Source of the DNA: Bugula neritina
Taxonomy: Eukaryota; Bryozoa; Gymnolaemata; Cheilostomatida; Bugulidae
Length of the DNA stretch: 64,000 nt
Direction: 5' to 3'
Assembly: GCA_964035545.1 (NCBI GenBank)
Contig: OZ037766.1
Span: 786,501 to 850,500, forward strand
The position numbers and the translations under genes are program-made. The number at the start of each line of letters is the position of its first letter. The stretch's first letter is position 1. The notes below the pieces were generated by a model. It was not told where the DNA came from. It made no database searches and saw only the letters and a program-made list of their open reading frames with translations. Positions 13,734 to 24,100 of the stretch are shown piece after piece.

Positions 13734-14414
13734 TCATACTAAGAGTATATATAATTCAGTAACTTACATTATCATACTAAGAGTATATATAATTCAGTAA
13801 CTTACATTATCATACTAAGAGTACATATAATTCAGTAACTTACATTATCATACTAAGAGTATATATAATTCAGTAACTTACATTATCATACTAAGAGTAC
13901 ATATAATTCAGTAACTTACATTATCATACTAAGAGTACATATAATTCAGTAACTTACATTATCATACTAAGAGTATATATAATTCACTAACTTACATTAT
14001 CATACTAAGAGTATATATAATTCAGTAACTTACACTATCATACTAAGAGTATATATAATTCAGTAACTTACATTATCATACTAAGAGTATATATAATTCA
14101 GTAACTTACATTATCATACTAAGAGTATATATAATTCAGTAACTTACATTATCATACTAAGAGTATATATAATTCAGTAACTTACACTATCATACTAAGA
14201 GTATATATAATTCAGTAACTTACATTATCATACTAAGAGTAAATATAATTCAGTAACTTACACTATCATACTGAGAGTATATATAATTCAGTAACTTACA
14301 CTATCATACTAAGAGTATATATAATTCAGTAACTTACATTATCATACTAAGAGTATATATAATTCAGTAACTTACATTATCATACTAAGAGTAAATATAA
14401 TTCAGTAACTTACA
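13734..14414. repeat. 38-bp minisatellite carrying splice-donor motifs, about 18 units
   Basis: About 18 tandem units, each containing ACTAAGAGTATATATAAT and CAGTAACTTAC. On the kinase sense strand (-) every unit therefore reads GTAAGTTACTG, a consensus 5' splice site. The array lies 5' of the first recognised exon of kinase copy A. Copy B has about eight units (40497-40800); copy C has none. Confidence 0.92.
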
Positions 14415-16166
14415 TTGCCATGTTTGACAGACGCATGCCAATGAGTCACAAGTTGTCTTCTCCTTGTCTATGGTGACTAGATAGTGCAGGTACTCTCAGT
14501 GTCTGTCTGCAGAACTTGACTTCACTGTTTTACTGCTATGACTCAACTCCCCTCTCCTCACCACTGTAGATATACACTCCTAGACAAGAAATAATAAGGT
14601 AAGTCTGTAATCAGTTACTATTGATTAGAAAGGGTGGGTTGTACCTCTGTGTATTTGTAGCTGTGCCTGCTAGTTTCTATTTTAAAGCTGAGAAATGCCT
14701 CAAAATATTCGAACTTACTTTTAGGGCCTATGTAGTTATTGAAATGGTACGTAACTGGGAAGTTTAACATTCATGAAGACATTAAATGTAATCATCCGGT
14801 CTCACTCTCAAAGTCAATGTATATAGACTGCTATGTTAATTTGAATATTTAATTTAGCTGTTGGTAAAGATTATGAAAAACCAAAGAACAGTATGGAAGG
14901 TTGATAATTTCTTTTGATGCTAACAACTAGAGAAAACCTCCATGTTATAACATGATCCTATTAGTATTAGTATTATGATAATCATAAATATGATACCATG
15001 ACACTGAGAGTACTGTAACGTGAAACTGAGGTATCACTGTTACAACTGACTGTATAGTGTATAATAATATAGCTAAGCACTGAGTGGTTTACTATAACAG
15101 TATTATATGCATATAACTTATGGTAATTACCTTGTAGATGACTCCTCTCGTTCTGGTACGTCTACATGAAGTTGGGTCTTACAGAGGAGTGACTTCAGAT
15201 AACTTTCGGATGCAGTAGGACTTCCTGCTGGTTAGGGCCACATTAGCTAGCCCAGGATAGTTTGCTGTATTTACAAGGATGGCTGCATCTCCATATAAAG
15301 ATAAAGCCACGTAGCTGCAAGTCAGTTTTGAAGTTGATATTAATGGAAACTGTAACAGTGTCTGGTAGACGAAAATCAAAATGTAATTAATATTATAGCA
15401 AAACTAGTAATTGTTACAGACAATGGAAGTTAGCGTGTATATCCCCATAATATTAATCATCTTTAGTCTGTATTTAAATACAATATTAATGAAATGGAAG
15501 TTAGGATCAAAGACTTTCAAAGAGATAAGATCAAGAATGTGAATTTGAATAGTTCCATCACAACAACAGTAACCATAAGCCATAAGGCAGGATTGAAAAG
15601 TAACCCTAAATAGCAAAGTACCACTACTAACTCTAAGATTAAGAGTAAATCTAAGTTAGTATAACTATAAGTCGGTAAGTATTAGTATAAGTTATAAGTG
15701 ATTAAGTTACAAGTATAAGTATTAGTATAACTATAAGACTAAGACTAAGTTATTAGTTAGTGAAAGTATAACTATAACTCTATAATTATAACATTGAAAA
15801 ATCAGAAAGCGCTAGTTCCTAAAATACAAGTTAATCTTCAGTTTTATTATTATTCGACGACAAATAGTATAACTATAAAAAGTTAAAAAAGAATATTTCA
15901 TACTCATAGTCACCTTTTAAAAAGTAATTCCAACTGATAATGCACGCGTAAACATTAAAGAGCGAAAGAGCGGAAACGGATATGGTAATGGGCGTGTACT
16001 TCTAGCTCTTATGAAGGCAAGGTTGCCGGTTGCTGGTTTTTATTGCTTGCTATTCTTTGCTGCTGCAGAATAATCACTAAGCTGACTTAAATGTTTAGAA
16101 CACAGGCTATGCATGCTGCTAAATGAGAAAACAAATGAAACTACCTGCTATAGATATTAATACTAT
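14415..16166. other. Unit A tail, non-coding, with a possible relic exon
   Basis: Shared with 40801-42580 in unit B. On the - strand, 15135-15172 ends in a phase-0 AAG before GTAATT and reads RRTRTRGVIYK, faintly like the end of the missing kinase first exon, but an in-frame stop lies about five codons upstream in both copies. Nothing else is supported; 15640-15790 is a degenerate TATAAGT-rich simple repeat. Confidence 0.35.
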
Positions 16167-17894
16167 TGTCGAACGAAAATTTAAAATATAAAAACCATTT
16201 TGAATTTTTTTAATAATAATAATAGTAAGTGAATAATTTGTGTTTGTGTGTATGAATATAATGAATATTCAAATGGAATATCTAAATGGAATTTCGAATA
16301 TTGTATGAAGGTAGTATTTAACTAGGAATTATTAATGTATGGAATGTGCAAATGACGTTCTAATAATGTAGTATAGAGTATGTAAATGAAAATGTTAAAA
16401 CTCGAATCTCTAAAATATTTTGTGAATGGAATTAATGAAGTATGCAAATGAAAGTGTATAATATGTGTAAATGGTGTGGAACTGAATTATATATGATGTA
16501 TATAATGAGTGTAAATGAATGCTTGTGATTAATCAAACTATACTAATTTGTATGCGTGTAATGGTTCTATTGTGTGATGGTAACAACTCTGGACGTTTAA
16601 AAATTTTCGGAGGGCAAATTTAGGACCTGCCCCTCCGAGGAATGAAACTATAAATTATGTTTTTTTTTTTTTGTTACAAATATCTATTTTATGATAACTT
16701 AGAAACAAATTATAATAGTAAAAATAATAACCAAACCAAAAAGAAAAGAAAAAAAACAATTCCAGCGACCCTTCGAGAAATCTTGCTATGCAATAGAAAT
16801 ACTAGCAGCTTACAAAATTAATGAGCCTTCGGATGTAACTTTATATAATTTCAACATTCAATAATTAAAAACTCTCTCAAAAACAAAAGATGGTTTCTAT
16901 AATTCGTGCAGATTAAAACATCCAATAATTTTCTTAGTTCAAATAATAGATTTTCTTCAAATATAAGTTTCAGGCAGCTTAAACATTCAATAATTTTTCT
17001 TAGTTCAAATAATAATTTTTTCTTCAAATATAAATTTCAGGCAGCTTAAACATTCAATAATTTTTCATAGTTCAAATAATAATTTTTCTTCAAATATAAA
17101 TTTCAGGCAGCTTAAACATTCAATAATTTTTTCTTAGTTCAAATAATAATTTTCTTCTAATATAAATTTCAGGCAGCTTAAACATTCAATAAAATTTTTC
17201 TTAGTTCAAATAATAGATTTTCTTCAAATATAAATCTTATGCAGCTTTAAACATTCAATAAATTCAGAATAATAGTTTCCTTCAACTATATAATTATGCT
17301 GCTTTTAACATTCAATAGATTCAAAATAACAACATATATAACTCACTATTTGTTTCAGTCTGTCTTGTGTCCCAGATATATATATATATGTGTAAAAAAA
17401 ATGAATTACATAGAACTACACTTAATAGTCTGTTGCTGCTGCTGCTGTCTTTCTTCCTTTCTCCCTCTCTATATCTCTACTTTATCCCTACTTCATCCTT
17501 ACTGTATCCTATTCCTCTCTATCTCTACAATGCTTATGCTGTTTCTGCCGTCTGGTTTTTATAGTAGATTTCTTTGGCAAGCTTTTGATTCCAGGCTAGC
17601 GGTAACATTGTAGGATTAATTCCATCAGGCAAGCTGCCAGCTGGCTCACAGCACCAAATAGGGGGTTTGGTTGACGATAAAAAGCTAAATGTTACAAATT
17701 CCAACACCTGAACATGACAATGTAATATTATCCCAAATTCCACAATTAATTGTATAAAATAATTTTACCAACCATATCATAGTTGTATTATTTAGGAGAT
17801 TAGTAATTATATGTCTAGTATATTAATTAAATTTCCGCTTAAAACAGATTTCTAATATAAGGTTAAACTTAATCCATTAAAATTATATGTCGGC
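16167..17894. other. AT-rich spacer unique to the A-B junction
   Basis: Not part of the duplicated unit. It has a low-complexity stretch at 16240-16540, homopolymer A/T runs, and a tandem repeat at 16915-17310. Short frames at 17296-17743 show no domain. No gene seen. Confidence 0.5.
16915..17310. repeat. About 63-bp AT-rich tandem repeat
   Basis: Five to six degenerate copies of a unit combining AACATTCAATAATTTTT, TTAGTTCAAATAATA, CTTCAAATATAAATTTCAG and GCAGCTT. Non-coding. Confidence 0.85.
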
Positions 17895-18981
17895 AATAGA
17901 CCATGTAAAACTCAGCCAATCAGCGAAGTGTACCAGGTCAATGTCTTACCATTGTAACTGATATAGAATTCTGCAAGTTCAATTGCAAAATGCATGCTTC
18001 TAAAAGCTAGTTGTGCAACTTTTTTTTCATGCATTATTTAATTTCATATCTTAAATTGATGATTCTTGAAATGATTTTTTAAAATGTCTAAATTAAGTGT
18101 TTATAAGACGCAATTAAAAATTGCATGTCTAGAAAAATGACCTGGTACACTTTTGCAACTTAAGGCCAATTATTACATAACTGCCAGCTTAGTAGTTATT
18201 TGTTGTTTCAGCTTGAATAGGTCATTGTTTAGCATTGGAAGCTTGCAGTAAACATCTGTGAATTTGGTACATAACTTTGATTGGCTGGTTTTTGAATGGC
18301 CCTTTAGTATAATTATGCATCTGGATGGCTGGGTAGTGTAGACTCAGCCTACATCTAGCTGATGTACAGTAGCCAATCCACAGTAGTATTACAAAATTTC
18401 TGTTTACCAAATGAAATATTCTGGTCATTTGTTTTGTATTTTACAATAGTAAATATTCTATTCAACTAGAATTTTATTGTATGTAAGCCATGGGAACTAC
18501 TAAGAGGTTAAATCAACCACCCATGCTGGTAATATTGTAGCTCACAGTAATAGCAAGTCCACACCGTATAAATATACACATAAGCTATTATGTGCAGCTT
18601 ATGAATGCTGAAATGACCCCATTTCTTACTTTCAATTTGAAAAAATTGTATTACATATTCTGCCACTTCTGCACCAAGAATTTGCTTTCCTTTTAGATTT
18701 TGAAAATAGTAGGCAGTTTCTGCAGCAGTCAACTGCATCCACAATAAACAACGTAAGCTTTCAAATAAACTATAAATATATGAAATATTAGTGTGGAAAC
18801 AATGTAATTTAGTTCTTGCTATGATGAAAAATTACAAGAATATTATATAAAAGCTAGATATAGATTTCTATAAAATGGCACAGGTAAAAATAACACATTT
18901 TTACTTCAAATTCTAAATTTCATCAGTCACCAATGGTGGCTGTAGATTACAGAGAGCATAGCAGACTATCATAATCATAAG

Positions 18982-19413
18982 GATGGTCAGCCCACTGAGC
19001 AAAATTCAACTCCAACCCTTCATTTGGGTTACCAACGCACTAAAGCATATAATGTAAGACGCACAAAAAAACAGTGGTTTTAATGAAACATGTGAAGGAA
19101 GCAAACAGAAAACGTCTTCAACAGAGTCAGCTGATATAGAGCAACAAAACTCATCTGACAGCCATCCTCATAGTCAGACTTCATCAGAAGTAACTGAGTT
19201 ACCAGAATCATCAACTACTCAGAAAAAAAGATGTGCACATTCTATTGATAGACGAAAATCAAAAGTTGGAAGAAAAGGCTCAAAAAGTTCCGCGTTTAAA
19301 CAAAAAGCAACTATTGAAAAAGTAAAAGTTTTTAAAACTTTCACCACTACAGATGAGCGAACTAAATTCTATACTGGAATACCTACACGTTCTCTATACT
19401 ATTTTTTAGCAAG
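18982..19413 (+). pseudogene. Transposase first-exon fragment of X1
   Basis: Encodes a Ser/Thr-rich N-terminal region and the motif TKFYTGIPTRSL that precedes the HTH in this transposase class. An extra A in the run near 19064 shifts the frame relative to the sister copy at 31735-32151 and leads to a stop a few codons later. It ends at a donor (AAG then GTAAAA) whose phase matches the acceptor at 28044. Confidence 0.65.
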
Positions 19414-19684
19414 GTAAAAATTATGATTTTCTTATTGCAAAGATAGACTATGGTTTATTACAAATAAACAATGCAAGTCTCACTATGCTAAAATTTGTAC
19501 ATAGATTAAATTTGATGTGTAGTAAAACTGTCATTTTAATTAAATTTGTTGCAGTGTGAGTGCATCATTCATACATTTTTTATTAAAGATGTTGTTTTAT
19601 GTAAGATATTCATAAATACCACAGTGGTCATCTGTATGCTTTGACTTATTTAGTTTAGGGTTTTATTTAAACAAGCAGCAGTAT

Positions 19685-20032
19685 TGTGATAAACTTGTGG
19701 GTTGAATGTAACTTAGTGCAGAACAAGATAGGTTGAAGTAGTAGAGTTCCAAATGTTTATTGTATTAGAAAAATAATGTCAACTTGTCCAGGCGAGCTCC
19801 AGTAGTAGACTGGCTTTACACCGTAACTCGCCTGCTTTTATATACAGCGAACAAAAGAACATAAAACAAAGAATCTTTTGTGTGTGTGGCCCGAAGTTCG
19901 GTAGCTCCGAAATTCGGCAGGCCCGAAGATCGGGGGAACCGATCTTCGGTCAAGCCGAAATTCGGAACTCCGAATTTCGGACCCCAATTAACATTATTGA
20001 ACAAAAGAGTAACCAAGGCATAATCTATCACA
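19685..20032 (-). repeat. 3' LTR of Gypsy element 1
   Basis: 348 bp partner of 27123-27470. TATATAAAA lies at 19836-19844 and AATAAA at 19756-19761, both on the - strand. The frame at 19816-20037 is the palindrome array read as protein (PNFG repeats), not a gene. Confidence 0.93.
19890..19980 (-). promoter_or_regulatory. Palindrome array in element 1 U3
   Basis: Units CCGAAGTTCGG, CCGAAATTCGG (twice) and CCGAATTTCGG surround an 11-bp inverted repeat, CCGAAGATCGG with loop GGGAA. It lies about 45-135 bp upstream of the TATA box in sense orientation, where enhancers sit in a U3 region. The palindrome GCCGAAATTCGGC recurs inside pol near 21222. Binding of a dimeric factor is inference. Confidence 0.6.
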
Positions 20033-20042
20033 CACACCCCCT
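20033..20042 (-). other. Polypurine tract of element 1
   Basis: The sense strand reads AGGGGGTGTG directly before the 3' LTR, the usual position of the plus-strand primer. A 24-bp palindrome (20042-20065, arms TATCGGAAAGC) abuts it. Confidence 0.6.
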
Positions 20043-20238
20043 ATCGGAAAGCGTGCTTTCCGATACGAGGGCGAATAATAACATAATAACAATGAGACGG
20101 ACAATAAACAAAACAAAAAAAAACAGAAGAGAGAGAACAAAGAAACAAAACAAAACAAAACATCAAGTACATAGTATAAGGGGCAACGAATATGTATAAC
20201 AGAGAATTGTCATGCCACCAGTCAGGGAGAGGCGGGTC

Positions 20239-21156
20239 TCACTCCCTCCATGTCCCATCGTCGTTGTCGGTCTGACGTCGTTCCAGCCGGATCAGTCGTC
20301 GTCGCAATTGTGTCAGATCTTCCTCACACCGTGCCACGCGGCGCCGTAAGTGGCGCACCTCCTCTTCTAGTTGCGGTCGGGAGCGGAGTGTGTTGCGCTC
20401 CGGGTGTTGTCTGCGCTCTGGGTGGTGTCTGCTTGCCGCCGAGGAGCGGGGATCCAGGTCCGATGTACCGGGTCTGGCACCATCTCCGACCCTTGTCAGC
20501 ATGACCCGAAGAGGCTGGGTGGCTGCTGGTTGGAGGGCGGCGGCGGGTTCTCCGTCTTCTTCTTGAATTGCTCTGCACGCCGGAAACCCTTGGCCGAGGG
20601 TGGCACGCTTGTGGGGGTCCGCGACGTGCGGCAGGATGAGGTCCCGGAACTCCGGAAATGTGGCCTGATCCACGGTGAACACGTGACCTGAGTGGCAGCG
20701 CGAGATGCGCTGGTGGCGCAGCACATAATCCCGCTGGTAGGAGTATTCGCCGCAAGGGCAGAATACATTGATGAAATGTTGTGGGGCGTGAACACGCAAC
20801 CGCCGGGAGGAGGAGAATTTCCTCCGACATTGCCGGCAGATGCGGTTGCCCGCTGCCCCGCATGCTTCACTAATCTGCTGATTAGTGTCGCGAGAGACCC
20901 AGGACTGGCGGGCGACCAGTGCCTGGGGTAGAGCCAAGGTGGGGGTGTCACTGTCTTCAGCTCGAGTAGAGGAGGGCACACCGCATAGTATTCCCTGTTC
21001 CTCCCCGGCGGCTAATTGTAGCTCAACTGGGTTGGCGACAGGGTCACTATTCATGGTGGATAGCACCTCAGTCCGGTCTGTGGCGACCCGCGGGCTGCAA
21101 GGAGCCGTCACGGGGCTGGTGGAGGGGGGGAGTCGACTCGACTGACCTCCACCTCA
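20239..21156 (-). CDS. Third ORF of Gypsy element 1: zinc-finger / coiled-coil protein
   Basis: Open from 21156 to 20239 in the -1 frame relative to pol, overlapping the pol end by about 45 nt. The first ATG is at 21054. The centre has CRQCRRKF...H (C2H2-like) followed by CPCGEYSY...H...C, then a conserved block (FPEFRDLILPHV); the C-terminus (from LEEEVRHLRRRV) is a strong coiled coil rich in Arg. The same order and motifs occur in element 2 (50866-51726), so this is a conserved gene of the family. No signal peptide or membrane segment, so not an envelope protein. A nucleic-acid-binding or regulatory role is inference. A 7-C run at the overlap could let it be reached by frameshifting. Confidence 0.75.
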
Positions 21157-24100
21157 TCACACTCCATTGCAGTGTCTACAATAGACAGCAGAGGCCGAGT
21201 AAGGCCGGTCTCGCCGTCGCCGAAATTCGGCATCGCCTTATAGGGTACTTTGTGGGTGGTAGGGAGCCGAGGTGAGTCATGGAGAGTGACTGACCCTATG
21301 TCCTGGTCTAATAAAAACTCATTTAGAGAGTCTTCTCCAAAACTCACATCGACTTCCTCCGTTAATAAACTAGATTCTAACAAATCTAAACTAGCCCAAT
21401 TAATTACAGTTGAGTCAGACTCCGGTACGGGAGGCTCTGACTCTAATGAAATACCTGTGTTTGTAGTGTTGTTACCGGGAAGAGTAATACCCATATCCAA
21501 TTTGTGATTAATTCGATTACAAGTTTCAGCTTTAAAATTGCGTGTTACTAGTGGGTTAGTAGTAGTGCAAATGGCCGAGCCTCGTGTTTCAATATTTTTA
21601 CCTGCTACGCGATCGTGGGGAATTCCCATCGAGTTTTGAAGGGACAACTCAGACAATCGCGTGCCCTCCGAATTTCGGTTTGCAACTGTTCCTTTTTGTA
21701 GTGATTCTCCAGGGGGGTGGAAGAATTTACTAACTAAGGAGGAATAATGGCCCTGGACAGATGGATTCCCACTTGGGGGGGGCAACCCTAGGTGTCCTAT
21801 GTGATAGTCTGCCAGATATCCGGGTGGTTTCCTCGCTCGCTGGCTCCTTTCCAGCGGTGCGGGTGCTGGTGGTGCCAGTTGCTCCTCAGTTGCCACCGTA
21901 GGGGGGTCCCCGCCTTCACCCGTAATACGGGTGGGGGTGTCCTCCCCCAAGAGGGGTGGTGGCTCTGGGGCGTGTTGCTGCTGCTGCTCCTGCCTCTGTT
22001 GTTGTTCCAACTGTTCTCGTAGGGCAGCCTGCTCCTGTTCTGCCTCCCTTCGGATGACAATTTCCACCTCCCGGGGCCGGGTGACTCTCCCCCGCTGGTT
22101 AGGCTGGCGGTTGGGCTCCAGGAGGGGTGGAGCCTGACCCACCGCGTCTGGGCTGGCATGGTATGGTTTCAGGCGCTGTTCGCTCTGGACTGAGACCTGT
22201 CCAGAGCGCTCCACACGGTATGTGTGGTTGGCCAGCACCTCCACCACGCAGTAGGGACCCACGAACTTGGGCTGAAGTTTAGCCGACTGTCCGCGACGCC
22301 TACGATAGCTCACCATCCAGACCCAGTCTCCCACCTGATACAATGGGGGCTCTTCTGAGTCCTCTGTGCGGATCTGCCACTGCTGGGCCCGCAGTGCATC
22401 ATGGGCTTTACCCATGATCTCTGTCAGTCTTTCTACATACTCATGTACCGGTGATTCGGGGGCGGGAACATGGTATGTCAGGTGTTCCGGAACCCGCGTT
22501 TCCCGGCCTAGCATCAGGAAGTTTGGGGTCTCCTGTGTGGTGGAGTGTGGTGTGCTGCGGTAAGCCCGCATGATTTGTGGCAGCACCACGTCCCATTCTT
22601 CCTGACCTCGACCAAGGAGCAGGCTCCTGAGGGCGTCACCCAACATCCTGTTGTTCCGCTCGACGACTCCGTTCCCTTGTGGGTGATATGGGGTGGTCCG
22701 ACTCTGGTTCACCCCCCATATCCGGCAGAGGTCTCCCATGAGCTGGGACTGGAACTGGGCGCCCTGGTCCGTATGTATCTGCTCGGGTAAACCGAGGTAA
22801 CAGAACACATGTTGGTCCAGGGTCCGGGCCACCGTGGGGGCGGTTGCGTCTGGAATAGCCAGAGCATCCGCCCACCGGGTAAAGTGGTCCGTGAGCACCA
22901 GTATCCAGGTGTTCCCTCTGGCGGATAACGGCATAGGCCCGACGAGGTCTACCGCCACTACTTGCCACGGTCGACCAGCGTACAGCCGGCGTCGACCAGT
23001 GGTTTCCGTAGGGCGGCCATGCTTGCTAGCTTGGCAGACCTCGCATTGCCGTACCCGCAGTCGTACGTCCCGAGTCATTCCGGGCCAATACCAACGCAGC
23101 CGCAGACACCTGATGACCCGACTGACTCCAGCATGAGCCTGCTTATGGGTGTCCCAGATCAGTTCCCGCCGGAGGGCGCGTGGACAGACGACGCGGTCCC
23201 TCTTCTGCTGGCGGTTGTCTGCTGCTAACGTTATCATCAGGAGGCCATCAGGACTGACCTTGAGGGCATCCCAGCGACGACAGAGGAGTTGGAACTCAAC
23301 GTCTCCCTGCCGCTGCTGTTCCTCGCTAGGTCGTCGGCCCTCCTTCTTGGCCCGGAAGATGTCCGCTACCGCGCCGGGTAGCGTCTCCTGGAGTCGGCAC
23401 AGCTCCTTGACGTTCTGGTGCAGAGTAGGGTTGGCGTGGAGCGCCTGGACACCGTCCTGGTGGGTTTCGGTCCGAAGATGGCCGTGCTCCCACCGGTAGG
23501 CGGTGCCCTCCACTAGCTCTGTTTCCACGTCAAGGCGAGCGGGTCCCCCGTCCCGCTGTTCAATGTGCAGGCATTGCTTGCAGTTCTCTACCGGCCGCCG
23601 GCTCATGCCGTCGGCGTTCCCATGCTTCCGGCCTGCACGGTGCTCTATACGGTAAGAGAACTCGGCAAGAATCTCTAGCCAACGAGCCACCTGGCTCGAG
23701 GGCTCTGCACGTTTACACAGCCATATCAGTGATGCATGGTCTGTTCGCAAACGGAACGATTTCCCATACAGATATGGCCGAAAGTGCTTGACCGCCTTGA
23801 CTACTGCTAGGAGTTCCTTCCTAGTGGTGCAGTAGTTCTTCTCGGCGGCCGCGAGAGTCTTGCTATAGTAAGCCACGACCACCTCACTTCCACCCTGGAC
23901 TTGAGACAGGACGGCTCCCACGCTGTGGTCACTGGCGTCGGTGTCCAGGATGTACTCCTTGGCTGGATCAGGATACGCCAGAATTGGCGCCTCCATTAGA
24001 CGTTGCTTGAGGTGGTCGAATGCCTGCTGTTCCTCCTGCGTCCACTGCCACCGGACCCCTTTTGCGGTCAGCCGATTTAACGGCTGAGCCGCTCCTGCGA

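Noticed and set aside
18222-18428. Small ORF starting MTRIFHL, seen four times (also 28651, 29369, 32714)
   Set aside because: It lies inside the transposon inverted repeats and recurs because they are copies; no domain, and changes between copies do not look protein-like.
19890-19980. Heat-shock elements in the LTR palindromes
   Set aside because: The GAA and TTC words are separated by one base, not the two required by heat-shock factor sites.
19816-20037. Small protein with PNFG repeats in the LTRs
   Set aside because: It is the palindrome array and promoter region of the LTR read through; the second LTR gives the same frame only because it is identical.
20239-21156. Envelope protein for the third ORF of the Gypsy elements
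   Set aside because: No signal peptide, transmembrane segment or glycosylation-rich ectodomain; instead zinc-finger-like motifs and a coiled coil.
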